A stretch of DNA of 64,000 nucleotides from Shewanella halotolerans (GCF_019457535.1 NZ_CP080417.1:1426001-1490000); one strand, 5' to 3'. Shown: positions 19,601-28,361, counted from the stretch's first letter. Notes: generated by a model from the sequence alone, not told the origin. Numbers and translations: made by a program.

Positions 19601-22600
19601 TTCATAGCGCCTGCGGCGGGCAGCTTGCTATTCATATATGCAACGATCTCTCCCAGGGTGCGGCACTCGGCCAGATCTTCTGGGCTGAGGTCAGGCAGTC
19701 CTGGCAGTTCGTCTTGAACCGTGCCTAAGATCTCCACCCGCTTGATAGAATCGATGCCAAGGTCAGCTTCCATATCCATCTCGAGGGCAAGCATCTCGGT
19801 TGGGTAACCTGTCTTATCGGCCACCACGCTCAGCATGGTCTGCTGCACCTGTGTTGATGACAAGCCCGCTTGAGTTTGTGCTGTCGGTTGTTGGCTGGTC
19901 ATAGCGCCTGCGGCTTGCTGAACATGAGCGCCTGCGGCTTGTTGACTATGAGCATCTGCGGCGGGCAGCTTGCTGTTCATATAGCTAACAATTTCACCCA
20001 GGGTGCGGCACTCGGCCAGATCTTCCGGGCTAAGGTCAGGCAGTCCTGGCAGTTCGTCTTGAACCGTGCCTAAGATCTCCACCCGCTTGATAGAGTCGAT
20101 GCCTAGGTCGGCTTCCATATCCATCTCGAGGGCCAGCATCTCCGTTGGGTAACCTGTCTTATCGGCCACCACGCTCAGCATGGTTTCTTGGACTTGTGTC
20201 GATGACAAGCCTGTGGCGGCTTGTTGAATTGCGCCAGCGGCGGTTTCTGAAATGTGAGTGCCAGCGGCGGGGAGCTTGCTGTTCATGTAGGCGACGATCT
20301 CACCCAGGGTGCGGCACTCGGCCAGATCTTCTGGGCTGAGTTCAGGCAGTCCTGGCAGCTCATCCTGCACTGTGCCTAAGATCTCGACGCGCTTGATAGA
20401 ATCGATGCCAAGGTCGGCTTCCATGTCCATCTCAAGGGCGAGCATCTCGGTTGGGTAACCTGTCTTATCGGCCACCACGTTCAGCATGGTTTCTTGGACT
20501 TGCGTCGATGACAAGCCTGTACCGGCTTGTTGAATTGCGCCCGCGGCGGTTTCTGAAATGTGAGCGCCTGCGACGGACAGTTTACTGTTCATATAGTCGA
20601 CGATTTCACCTAGGGTGCGGCACTCGGCCAGATCTTCTGGGCTGAGTTCGGGTAGGTTTGGCAGCTCATCTTGTACTGTGCCTAAGATCTCCACCCGCTT
20701 GATAGAATCGATGCCAAGGTCGGCTTCCATATCCATCTCAAGGGCCAACATCTCGGTTGGGTAACCTGTCTTATCGGCTACAACGTTTAGCATGGTCTGC
20801 TGCACCTGTTCACTGCCCAGGTTAACACTTGGCGCCATGCTCACTGGCTCAATGGCAGGTGATTGCGCAGGTGCCATTGGCTGAGGGGCGATAGGCTGCA
20901 CAGTTTGCTGCACCTTTGCAGGTGTAGCCACTGGCGGATTAACCGTCGCTTGTACCTGAGGTGCTGGCGTAACTGCTGGCGCGGCCGCGGGCACAGTGGC
21001 TTTTACTGGGTTTGGCGCCGGAGTCGATGCTGGCGTGAATGCAACCTGGCTAGGCGTGCTCGCCTGCTCAGCCACAGCTCCTTGGCTGAGCAGGCTTAAG
21101 GCGCTTTGATGGCTTTGGGCCTGCAGCTCAAGGAACTGGGTATGGCTCTGTAGTGTCTGGGCCTGGTGCTGGTGGAACTGCTCCATTGAACGTTGCAGAC
21201 TCTCAGGGATCGCCACACCAGCGGCTGCCATTTGAGCTTGCGCCGTCATCAGCTGAGTGAAGGTGTCACCATATTGCTGAGGAATGGCGAGGAACTGCTG
21301 ATGCAGTTGGGCCGTTTGTTGCTGCGCCGCGAAGAATTGGCTCAGGGCATCGCCATTGCCAGCTTGTAGCTGACTGCTTGCTTGGGTGTGGCTCTCGACG
21401 GCTGTATGGGCTGGAGAGACCTGCTGTGCTGGGACTGATTTTTCCACTATCTTCTCTACTTCTACAATTTTTTCCACTTCGACCAGTTTTTCCACTTCCA
21501 CGATCTTCTCTTCAATCAGGGTATTGGAAGAGATGGTGCCTGCATTGAGGGACTTTTCCATCTTGGCTTTGGTCGCCGGACTAATATAGTTGGTCGCGTT
21601 GAGGGTGATGTTCATTGGCGATGCTGGCTCAATCGGCGCCGGCTCGGCGCAATAGGGATCCAGTTGCTCGAGCGCTATGCCGTTGACGGCCAGCTGAATC
21701 GCCGCCTGGCGAAGTTGCAGGTCGCTGTCGCCCTTAGGGTTAGGGTTTATGCTGATGGTACTTATGGAGTCAAGCTGCTCGCTCAAGGTACCCTCGACCA
21801 ATTTTTGTAGAATATTCTTAGGGCCAAATTCGACAAATATCCGCGCGCCATCGTCATACATCGCCTTTAACTGCTCGCTAAAGCGCACCGATTGCAGCAT
21901 GTGCTGCTTAAACTCACTCTTGATGGTCTTGGCGACATTGGCATAGCGACCACCGCTGGCATTGGCATACACAGGGCGCTGCGGCTTAGTAAACTTCACC
22001 TTATCGATCGCCTTGGCAAAAGGTGCCTGTGCATGGCCCACGAGTGGGGTGTGGAAAGCGCCGGAAACTGGCAGGGCAATCGCCTTAAAGCCGAGTTCGC
22101 TCAGGGCGCTGGCAGCTTGCGCCGTGGCCTGGGTTGGACCTGCGATGACCAGTTGAGTCGGTGCGTTGTAGTTGGCTACCTTAACCCCCTCAAAGGCGGT
22201 AAGGGTTGATTCCAGTCGAGTCAGATCTTCGGCGGTTTTGGTGATGATGGCATACATGGCACCGCGATCGGCACCCTCGGCACTCTCGACACTTGGGCTG
22301 GCCATGGCATCGCCACGGGCAAATGTCAGCTGGTAGTAGTCTTCCAGGCTGATCACGCCGCCAGCGCACAGGGCGCTAAGTTCACCAAAGCTATGACCGG
22401 CGACCATATCGGCTTCAAAGCCCGCGGCGCTCAGCAGAGCATATTGCCCCATGGAGATGGCGCCGATGGCGCTCTGGGCATTAGCGGTATTGGTCAGTAG
22501 TGCCTCTTGTGCCTTGCGCTCCTCAGTCGTGAAGACTGGCACCGGGTACACAAGTTGCGACAACGGCGTCTTATCCTGGCTGGCAAACACCTTGTCTGCC

Positions 22601-24474
22601 ATTACAAATTGCTCGCGCATCTCAGGGAAGTGGCAGGCAAGCTCAAGCCCCATATTAAGGTATTGGGCCCCTTGACCGGCAAACAGGGCGGCAACCTTAG
22701 CCTCTGTTGGCGCGGCGCTGCGGTAATATACGCCTCCCGGTAGTGACCATTGCGCCTGGTCATCGCCTTGTAATTTGGCCTCGGCCTGACTCAATAGTTT
22801 ATTGAGTTCATCTCTGTTTCGTGCAACCAGACCCAGTCGCGGCGCATCGGCCGTCAGGGCGCGCAGCGGGTGTTGCTTGGCCAGGATTTCCAGAGACTCA
22901 CTTGCGTTTGTCGTTAACAGCTGGCGCAGGTTTTTGAGCAGGTCAGCCTTATCGGCGCCGCTGATCAGCAAGCTTTGAGGCACGGCGCGCTGGCGGAATT
23001 GGGTCAGCTTGCCCTGATCTCGGCTATGTTCGCGCTGGTACTCTTCGAGCACAAAGTGGAAGTTGGTGCCACCAAAACCGAAAGAGCTGATCCCGGCGCG
23101 GCGTGGCGTGCCATCGGGACGCGGCAGCCAAGGGCGGGTCTCGGTATTGAGATAGAAGGGTGACTGCTCAATATTTAGCTTAGGGTTAGGCAGATTCACA
23201 TTGATAGTGGGCGGTAACACCTTGTGGTGTAGCGCCAGCGCCGCCTTGATAAGGCCAGCGGTACCCGCGGTGGACTTAGTGTGACCTATCTGAGATTTTA
23301 CTGACCCCAGGGCAATATGTTGTTTGCTGTCGCTGCCTTCGCTAAACACAGAGGTCAGGCCGTTAAATTCGGCCACATCGCCGGCGGCGGTACCAGTGCC
23401 GTGAGCCTCCACAAGGCCCAGGGTGTGCGGCGCAAATCCCGCATCATCATAGGCGCGTTTCAGTGCCTTGGCCTGGCCTTCTGGGCGCGGCGCATAGATA
23501 GATTTAAACTTACCGTCCGATGAGGCGCCAACGCCTTTGATCACCGCATAGATGCGATCGCCGTCACGCTCGGCATCTTCCAGACGCTTAAGCGCCACCA
23601 TGCCAATCCCTTCGCCTATCATCATTCCTTTTGAATCGACATCAAATGGTTGCACGGTTTCGTTGGTGGTAAAGGCGGGGGTCTTGGAGAAACTCATGTA
23701 CATAGAGGGTGAGTTATCTGTGCAGACGCCGCCGGTGATCATCATCTCAGAGCGGCCTTCTACGAGTTCGCTGAGCGCCATACGCATGGCGGCCAGAGAG
23801 CCGGCGCAGGCAGCGTCGACGACGCAGTTCATGCCGCCTAAGTCGAAGCGGTTAGCGATACGTCCGGCGATCACATTACCCAGCGAGCCGGGGAAAGAGT
23901 TCTCTTCCCAGTGGATATATTGATCCTGGAACTTCTTTATCAGCATCTCGCTGTCGGCGTCGCTGATGCCGCTGTGTTTAAACACCTTCTTGAGCACAGG
24001 ATATTGCAATCTGGCGTTGAGGCTGTGGCTGATCTTTTGACCACCGCCCACCCCTAAGGTGATACCTATCTTGTTTCTGTCATAGTCGCCAGGCAGATTA
24101 GCGTCGGCGAGCACCTCTTTGGCCACAATGAGAGACAACAGCTGCGAGGTGTCGGTGAGCTCCAAAATGTTGGGCGGCAGACCAAACTCCATAGGGTTGA
24201 AGTTAACCTCAGGCATGAAACCACCGCGTTTACAGTAGCTCTTATCGGGCGTGGATTTATTGGCATCATAGTAATCTTCTGCCTGCCAGTGGGTGTCTGG
24301 CACCTCGGTAATGGCATCTATCTTGTCGCAGATAATATCCCAAAATTTGTTGAGATAGCGCGAGTTGGCAAAGATGCTGGCCATGCCAACAATGGCAACG
24401 GGCATATCTTTGAGACGCTTATTGAGTCGCTTGTCTTCGCTGTGCGTCGAGCTTGTTGTATCGGTTTGGCTCAT
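16600..24474 (-). CDS. pfaA: PfaA, PUFA synthase KS-MAT-5xACP-KR-DH-like subunit
   Basis: The 2624-residue scaffold of the iterative PUFA synthase. In order: ketosynthase (about 20-480; Cys223 in DAACAGS, His358, His398), malonyl-CoA acyltransferase (about 595-900; Ser695 in GHSFGELS, His808), a linker with a repeated Glu-Val-Glu-Lys segment (988-1012), a Gln/Ala/Pro-rich stretch, five acyl carrier domains with phosphopantetheine Ser at 1257, 1359, 1461, 1576 and 1686 (each LGIDSIKR), a ketoreductase (about 2035-2290; VTGGAKGVTF, Tyr2227), and a C-terminal DH-like fold (about 2340-2600; His2354). It starts with TAATG overlapping the pfaR stop, GGAG as ribosome binding site. PfaE must activate the five Ser residues. 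Confidence 0.97.
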   Translation of the reverse strand: MSQTDTTSSTHSEDKRLNKRLKDMPVAIVGMASIFANSRYLNKFWDIICDKIDAITEVPDTHWQAEDYYDANKSTPDKSYCKRGGFMPEVNFNPMEFGLPPNILELTDTSQLLSLIVAKEVLADANLPGDYDRNKIGITLGVGGGQKISHSLNARLQYPVLKKVFKHSGISDADSEMLIKKFQDQYIHWEENSFPGSLGNVIAGRIANRFDLGGMNCVVDAACAGSLAAMRMALSELVEGRSEMMITGGVCTDNSPSMYMSFSKTPAFTTNETVQPFDVDSKGMMIGEGIGMVALKRLEDAERDGDRIYAVIKGVGASSDGKFKSIYAPRPEGQAKALKRAYDDAGFAPHTLGLVEAHGTGTAAGDVAEFNGLTSVFSEGSDSKQHIALGSVKSQIGHTKSTAGTAGLIKAALALHHKVLPPTINVNLPNPKLNIEQSPFYLNTETRPWLPRPDGTPRRAGISSFGFGGTNFHFVLEEYQREHSRDQGKLTQFRQRAVPQSLLISGADKADLLKNLRQLLTTNASESLEILAKQHPLRALTADAPRLGLVARNRDELNKLLSQAEAKLQGDDQAQWSLPGGVYYRSAAPTEAKVAALFAGQGAQYLNMGLELACHFPEMREQFVMADKVFASQDKTPLSQLVYPVPVFTTEERKAQEALLTNTANAQSAIGAISMGQYALLSAAGFEADMVAGHSFGELSALCAGGVISLEDYYQLTFARGDAMASPSVESAEGADRGAMYAIITKTAEDLTRLESTLTAFEGVKVANYNAPTQLVIAGPTQATAQAASALSELGFKAIALPVSGAFHTPLVGHAQAPFAKAIDKVKFTKPQRPVYANASGGRYANVAKTIKSEFKQHMLQSVRFSEQLKAMYDDGARIFVEFGPKNILQKLVEGTLSEQLDSISTISINPNPKGDSDLQLRQAAIQLAVNGIALEQLDPYCAEPAPIEPASPMNITLNATNYISPATKAKMEKSLNAGTISSNTLIEEKIVEVEKLVEVEKIVEVEKIVEKSVPAQQVSPAHTAVESHTQASSQLQAGNGDALSQFFAAQQQTAQLHQQFLAIPQQYGDTFTQLMTAQAQMAAAGVAIPESLQRSMEQFHQHQAQTLQSHTQFLELQAQSHQSALSLLSQGAVAEQASTPSQVAFTPASTPAPNPVKATVPAAAPAVTPAPQVQATVNPPVATPAKVQQTVQPIAPQPMAPAQSPAIEPVSMAPSVNLGSEQVQQTMLNVVADKTGYPTEMLALEMDMEADLGIDSIKRVEILGTVQDELPNLPELSPEDLAECRTLGEIVDYMNSKLSVAGAHISETAAGAIQQAGTGLSSTQVQETMLNVVADKTGYPTEMLALEMDMEADLGIDSIKRVEILGTVQDELPGLPELSPEDLAECRTLGEIVAYMNSKLPAAGTHISETAAGAIQQAATGLSSTQVQETMLSVVADKTGYPTEMLALEMDMEADLGIDSIKRVEILGTVQDELPGLPDLSPEDLAECRTLGEIVSYMNSKLPAADAHSQQAAGAHVQQAAGAMTSQQPTAQTQAGLSSTQVQQTMLSVVADKTGYPTEMLALEMDMEADLGIDSIKRVEILGTVQDELPGLPDLSPEDLAECRTLGEIVAYMNSKLPAAGAMNSQQPAAGATVSPEVQSSDATDSLSSTQVQQTMLSVVADKTGYPTEMLALEMDMEADLGIDSIKRVEILGTVQDELPGLPDLNPEDLAECRTLGEIVAYMNSKLPAAGAPVQQAAAGSHGQQAAAGAMAETTGKQDESATVPQVQAISAQPLVELPPHSEVALKKLEAAKPDAEGFAANATLVIQDDGHNAGVLAEKLSNKGLNVVVVRLPQGMPQSPLSSAVSSVQPKGLSEADIQESMAEILAEHGAITGFVHLQPMADCEATPALSLTETGFNHLSSAFLWAKHLHGQLSQQTGRRCFFSVSRIDGGFGYLSPELLAKSELNQAALSGLTKTLSHEWPEVFCRALDLAPTMSAAQLGDTLLAELMDSDSDLNEVGISVDAGGKLCRNRLQPGEAAIKTAESQLDSSDKILVTGGAKGVTFKCALALAKRCQSHFILAGRSQHLSATERPSWAQGKSVDQLKQAAIAHIMASGDKPTPKQIDALIWPIKSSLEIDAALKAFEAVGASAEYLAMDVTNSESITHALGIITQISPITGLIHGAGVLADKHIQDKQLDELARVYGTKVRGLQALLSVLDMTQLKLVALFSSAAGFYGNTGQSDYAMANEILNKAALQLTQLNEQTKVMSFNWGPWDGGMVNPALKKMFVDRGVYVIPLQAGAELFATKLLSPSGAQLLVGSDMQGNTAKADEASSVKKPDADEVHVAQHPLPPVTLTRQLTPAAMAFVSDHVIGGNPVLPTVCAIQWMREAARAHIGAPVKVRSYKLLKGIIFDTEAPQTLVLTLTPEYTGDSLTAIQASISSEGRPQYQASLGLMDSEDSSVPIKAFEGQYNGEAVTDASTLYSDGTLFHGPRLQGLDKVLRFDEQGLIASVSLPQVREADCGEFVPSLSSAGCQPFAEDLLLQAMLVWARLSYGAASLPSAIDEFISVQPMHGGETGYIELNVVKSNRRSLTADVALYHQDGRLSALMKGARNTISSTLNAAFVPHGARGETANEEATQ
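19276..20817 (-). repeat. Five tandem ACP-coding repeats within pfaA
   Basis: Five copies of an approximately 80-codon ACP unit are joined by Ala/Gln/Gly-rich linkers; the Ser-to-Ser spacing is 102, 102, 115 and 110 codons. The units differ at only a few residues (N/S before VVADKTGYP, E/D after LP, S/N before PEDL), and stretches of nucleotide identity between units are long. Copies 1 and 2 share LNVV and copies 3, 4 and 5 share LSVV, which suggests stepwise duplication or gene conversion. Confidence 0.95.
21439..21513 (-). repeat. Glu-Val-Glu-Lys repeat segment in PfaA linker
   Basis: The codons for residues 988-1012 encode about four repeats of a hexamer-like unit VEVEKI, bordering the MAT domain on one side and the Q/A-rich linker on the other. 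The alternating charge pattern suits an extended strand or a short coiled coil that spaces or pairs the synthase subunits. Confidence 0.8.
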
Positions 24475-25328
24475 TATGAGTCTCCGTTAACCACCTGAAG
24501 CTCAGGTGTTTGAATGTCAGCGCCGGGTGTTAGCTGTGCCATGGTGGCACCGGGGAAGCGCTGTAAAAATGTGTGGTAGTTGCGCACCAATAACTTACGC
24601 AGATGAAAGGGGCCAAAGCGCAGTACATGGGTAATGTAGCGCTTGGTGGCCTGGGTATTACCGTCTTGATAGATATCTAAGTAGATCCAGTCACTATGGG
24701 GATCTATGCCCAGCAATACAGAATTTGGTTGTGCGTCTGTGAGCTGAGGCGGTAGCGTGAGCGAGGCCACCTGCAGCACGCTATCGCCATCTGCCTGGGG
24801 CAGGGCTAAGGTGCGAGCCAGTGTCTCTGGGTTTAAGGTATAGGTGACTATGTCGCTGCCCTGGGCGATAGGCAGCTGGTTAAAATAGTGATCGGGCACC
24901 TGAGGTGGCTCGATATTGCCGATGCGCGATACGCCGTAGCGTTTGAGGCAGCGGGCGAGCCCTGAACGTGACACATTGGGGTTGATAAACTCCTGAGTCA
25001 CCTTCAGCAGTCTGTCCAGCGGCATCTTAAGCTGGTAGCGCAGCCCCACGACCACATACTCCTGCATAGGGGTCAGTGTAGTGTTGAGATGGTGGGGCGT
25101 GTTGGGTGTGTCGTTAATCGAGTCACGCCTGCGCCATTTACGCACCGTCGCCTCGCTGATGTTGAGCACCTTTGCCAGCAGACTCACAGGCAGATCTGAG
25201 TCCTGAATAAAGCGCCTCATCTCAGGCGTGGTGGTGGCATTCTTGTGCCTATATTCACTGGCGCTGAGTTTTCGCGCCGCGGTTTGCGTGTCCCGGTGCT
25301 GCGTCTTGTGGTTAGGCTTTTCGCGCAT
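24474..25328 (-). CDS. pfaR: PfaR, transcriptional regulator of the PUFA operon
   Basis: The 284-residue protein sits directly before pfaA, where PfaR activators are found in Shewanella and Photobacterium. Residues about 45-135 contain two helix-turn-helix-like segments, LPVSLLAKVLNISEATVRKW and a second one ending NVSRSGLARCLKRYG, in an order that recalls the N-terminal DNA-binding region of IS481-type transposases, without the catalytic DDE core (the RNase-H-like remainder is not evident as an active site). It may be a domesticated transposase DNA-binding module. The start has no strong ribosome binding site. The TAA stop shares one base with the pfaA start, so regulator and synthase are probably co-transcribed and translationally coupled, an autoregulatory arrangement. 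Confidence 0.88.
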   Translation of the reverse strand: MREKPNHKTQHRDTQTAARKLSASEYRHKNATTTPEMRRFIQDSDLPVSLLAKVLNISEATVRKWRRRDSINDTPNTPHHLNTTLTPMQEYVVVGLRYQLKMPLDRLLKVTQEFINPNVSRSGLARCLKRYGVSRIGNIEPPQVPDHYFNQLPIAQGSDIVTYTLNPETLARTLALPQADGDSVLQVASLTLPPQLTDAQPNSVLLGIDPHSDWIYLDIYQDGNTQATKRYITHVLRFGPFHLRKLLVRNYHTFLQRFPGATMAQLTPGADIQTPELQVVNGDS

Positions 25329-25740
25329 AGATATTATCGGTTTCCATCAATAATCTACTGGGACAAATCATAAAATGGCCGCTGCTACCGAGGATGAATT
25401 CCCCTAGGTATTTTCACCTCTGGCCGTTTGTTCTATCGCTAATAGAGCAGCAGACTACAGTAGCTTGAGGGCCAATACAATCACCTGGGACTTAAAAGTC
25501 TTCGGCACCGGCCATTTTAGCTTACATATGTTCGCTGTTTGTGACAGGCGTTAGCTAAATTAACCCTGTGAGTTAAAGCGTGATCTCGATCAAAAGCAAG
25601 GCAGGTTGACAGGCCTATACTGATTGTTAATAGACCGATCACAACACATTGTTTTTGTTTGCAGCAAACACGATTTTAGTGGCAGGGAAAGAGGTCGTGG
25701 TGCTGTTACCTATTGATATAACAGATCAAAGGAGGCCGAT
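25329..25740. promoter_or_regulatory. Divergent regulatory region pfaR / EF-G-like gene
   Basis: There is no gene in these 412 bases. On the plus side TTGACA at 25607-25612 with a weak -10 about 17 bases later may drive the GTPase gene. Two inverted repeats follow: GTTTGC-A-GCAAAC at 25657-25669 and CTGTTA-N10-TAACAG at 25703-25724, the latter ending just before the ribosome binding site AAAGGAGG. The pfa promoter must lie in the left half on the minus strand; an AT-rich stretch near 25340-25375 is the best candidate, but no box is strong. Confidence 0.55.
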
Positions 25741-27789
25741 ATGGCTGAGTTTACCACGGAGCAGATCCGGAATCTGGCGGTGCTCGGACACACAGGGGCG
25801 GGCAAATCCACTCTGCTCGAGGCATTGCTGTTCCAGGGCGAGGCGATCGCCCAAAAAGGCAGGGTGGACAAGGGCACAAATCATGCTGATTTCACTGCCC
25901 AGGAAAAAGACCACAGACATAGCCTAGAACCTTCCTTCCTCAATCTCGATTTCGACAATCATCACATCAATTTCATCGACACCCCGGGTCTGCCCGATTT
26001 CTTCGGCCGTGCCTTGTTGCCGCTTAGCGGTGTGGAGTCTGTGCTCTTGGTGATCAACGCCGCCACTGGCATAGAGACCATCACCCAGCGCGCCTTCGAG
26101 GCTGCCAGGGCCCAGGGTAAGGTGGTGCTGATTGCGATTAACCATATCGACGGCAATGGCGCCAATCTGGCGGGCCTACTCGATGAGATCCAAACCAAGT
26201 TTGGTCATCGCTGCCTGCCGGTGAATCTGCCTAACGCCGCCCTGGATGATGTGATCGACTGTTATTTGCATCCGCAGCCCGAGCTGCAGGGCGAGGCCCT
26301 GTTCCACGATGTGGCCAGCGCCCGCGATGAGCTGGTGGATACTGTGCTCGAGGAAGACGATGAGCTGATGGCGCTGTATCTTGAGCAGGGGGAAAATCTT
26401 ACGCCCGAGCAGCTGCATGCACCGCTGGAAACCGCGCTGCGCATGGGCCATCTGGTGCCCGTCTGTTTCACCAGCGCCGAGCAGCAGGTGGGCATAGGCG
26501 CGCTGTTAGAGCTCATCATCAAGCTGAGCCCCAATCCGTTAGAGGCCAATCCGCCCCAGTTTATCAAGGGGCAGGGTGAGTCAGCCCTGCCGGTGGATGT
26601 GACCCAGTCCAGCGAAGATCACGCCCTGGCCTATGTTTTTCGGGTGGCTATCGACCCCTTCTTCGGTCGCATGGGAGTGTTTAGGGTCTATCAGGGCACC
26701 ATCTCTCTGGGGATGAAACTGTTTATCGGCGATGGTCGTAAACCCATCAAGGTAGGTAACCTGTTTAAGCTTCAGGGGGACAAGCAGGTTAGCGTGACCT
26801 CTGCGGTGCCAGGCGATATCTGCGCCATCTCTAAGGTAGATGAGCTGACCGTGGGCGCCGTGCTTCACGATAGTCACGACGAAGATGAGTTCCACCTGCC
26901 TGAGCTAGTGCTGCCACAACCTATCTTCGGTCTGGCGGTGTCGGCCAAGCGCCGCGGCGACGAGCAGAAGATTGCCGAGGTGCTTAATAAGCTGGTGGTG
27001 GAAGATCCTAGCCTGCACATCGCCAAGAACGAGGCGGAGGGGCAGACGATTCTACAAGGTCAGGGAGACTTGCATCTGCAGATCGCGCTGGAGAAGGCCC
27101 ATGACCTGTTCAACGTGGATATGGAAACCGATGTGCCCGCGGTGGCGTATCGCGAAACCATCACCCGCAGCGCCACGGCGCGTTACCGTCACAAGAAACA
27201 GTCTGGTGGTGCCGGCCAATTTGGTGAAGTGGAACTCACCGTCGAGCCACTGCCGAGAGGGGCAGGGTTTGAGTTTGTCAGCAAGGTGGTGGGCGGCTCT
27301 GTGCCGAGCCAATACATTCCTGCCGTCGAGAAAGGGGTGAAAGAGGCGATGAACGGCGGCGCCGTGGCGGGCTTCCCTATGCAGGATGTACGCGTCTCCT
27401 TGCTGGACGGTAAGCATCATAGCGTCGACTCGAAGGAGATCGCCTTCGTGATGGCGGGTAAGAAGGCCTTCCTCGATGCCGTGCAGGAAGCCAACCCAGT
27501 GATCCTGGAGCCGATCGTCGAGATGCAGGTTCAGGTGGCCCAGGAGCATGTGGGTGACATTACCGGGGATATCAGCGCCAATCGCGGCATCATCTGCGGC
27601 ACCCAGGCCCAGGGTAATGGTAAGGTGGAAGTGGAGGTCGAGGCGCCGCTGGCGACTGTCGACGATTACTCGACCCGGCTGAAATCCTTAACCGGCGGCG
27701 ACGGTCAGTTTGCCATGACCTTTAGTCGCTATGATGTGGTGCCGGATCATGTGCAGAAGGCATTGGTCTCGGCGGCAAAGGCCCACTAA
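25741..27789 (+). CDS. EF-G-like translational GTPase (EF-G type 2)
   Basis: The 682-residue protein has the EF-G domain set: a P-loop GHTGAGKST (residues about 15-23), DTPG, then domains II to V, with QSGGAGQFGEVEL in domain IV. It is not the housekeeping EF-G: it lacks the RGITI switch-I Thr (here DHRHSLEP) and the G4 box NKMD reads NHID. These features recall EF-G-2-like proteins whose role is uncertain. It is expressed from a good ribosome binding site (AAAGGAGG) and ends in a terminator at 27869-27897. The neighbouring pfaR is divergent. Whether it acts in translocation, ribosome recycling or neither is unknown. Confidence 0.85.
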   Translation: MAEFTTEQIRNLAVLGHTGAGKSTLLEALLFQGEAIAQKGRVDKGTNHADFTAQEKDHRHSLEPSFLNLDFDNHHINFIDTPGLPDFFGRALLPLSGVESVLLVINAATGIETITQRAFEAARAQGKVVLIAINHIDGNGANLAGLLDEIQTKFGHRCLPVNLPNAALDDVIDCYLHPQPELQGEALFHDVASARDELVDTVLEEDDELMALYLEQGENLTPEQLHAPLETALRMGHLVPVCFTSAEQQVGIGALLELIIKLSPNPLEANPPQFIKGQGESALPVDVTQSSEDHALAYVFRVAIDPFFGRMGVFRVYQGTISLGMKLFIGDGRKPIKVGNLFKLQGDKQVSVTSAVPGDICAISKVDELTVGAVLHDSHDEDEFHLPELVLPQPIFGLAVSAKRRGDEQKIAEVLNKLVVEDPSLHIAKNEAEGQTILQGQGDLHLQIALEKAHDLFNVDMETDVPAVAYRETITRSATARYRHKKQSGGAGQFGEVELTVEPLPRGAGFEFVSKVVGGSVPSQYIPAVEKGVKEAMNGGAVAGFPMQDVRVSLLDGKHHSVDSKEIAFVMAGKKAFLDAVQEANPVILEPIVEMQVQVAQEHVGDITGDISANRGIICGTQAQGNGKVEVEVEAPLATVDDYSTRLKSLTGGDGQFAMTFSRYDVVPDHVQKALVSAAKAH

Positions 27790-27868
27790 AACTCGATTAG
27801 GCATTAGTGTTATTTACTGCTTTTGAAACATGAGTTATTGAAAAATGTGCCTTGAAGAGTGAGTCGCG

Positions 27869-27897
27869 AAAAGGAGAACTAAGTTCTCCTTTTTTAT
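27869..27897 (+). terminator. Rho-independent terminator of the EF-G-like gene
   Basis: A GGAGAACT / AGTTCTCC stem is followed by six T, about 80 bases after the stop. Confidence 0.85.
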
Positions 27898-28001
27898 GCG
27901 CGGGCTGAAATGCCCCGACGCTTATTGCACTCGCAGAGTCTTAGGATTAGCTTGGTCGCATCATAAGTTAATCTAGCAGCGAAAATGAGGAGCGGGCATA
28001 G

Positions 28002-28361
28002 ATGAAGGTGGTCAGTCGCGACAACAGTGAGCACTATCTTTGGGGCGAACAGGATATGGAAGGCAAAGCCTGTGATGGCTGGCATCTGGTGAAGCGTCCT
28101 GCGCTGAGCGTGATTCAGGAGCGGGTACCTGTGGGCAGGGGCGAGCAGCGTCACCACCACAAGGTGGCGGAGCAGTTTTTCTTCATCCTGTCGGGCACGG
28201 CACTGCTTGAGGTGGAGGGTATCGAGCATAGACTCACTGCTCACCAAGGGATGCATGTGGCGCCGGGTCAGGCTCACTGCCTGCGCAACGGCGGCGAGCA
28301 GGTGCTGGAATTTCTGGTGACCTCTACACCGCCAAGCCATGGTGACAGGGAAAAGGCTTAG
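28002..28361 (+). CDS. Cupin-fold protein
   Basis: The 119-residue protein is one cupin barrel. The first metal motif is GRGEQRHHHKVAEQFFFILSG (trimmed: RHHH...E) and the second is GQAHCLRN, giving three His plus Glu as a likely metal site. Small single-domain cupins of this type include sugar isomerase-like and dioxygenase-like proteins, so no reaction can be named. ATG at 28002 follows GAGGAGCGGG. It stands between the EF-G-like gene and the lipoprotein-sorting module, in the same direction, with its own spacing (over 130 bases) on the far side. Confidence 0.8.
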   Translation: MKVVSRDNSEHYLWGEQDMEGKACDGWHLVKRPALSVIQERVPVGRGEQRHHHKVAEQFFFILSGTALLEVEGIEHRLTAHQGMHVAPGQAHCLRNGGEQVLEFLVTSTPPSHGDREKA

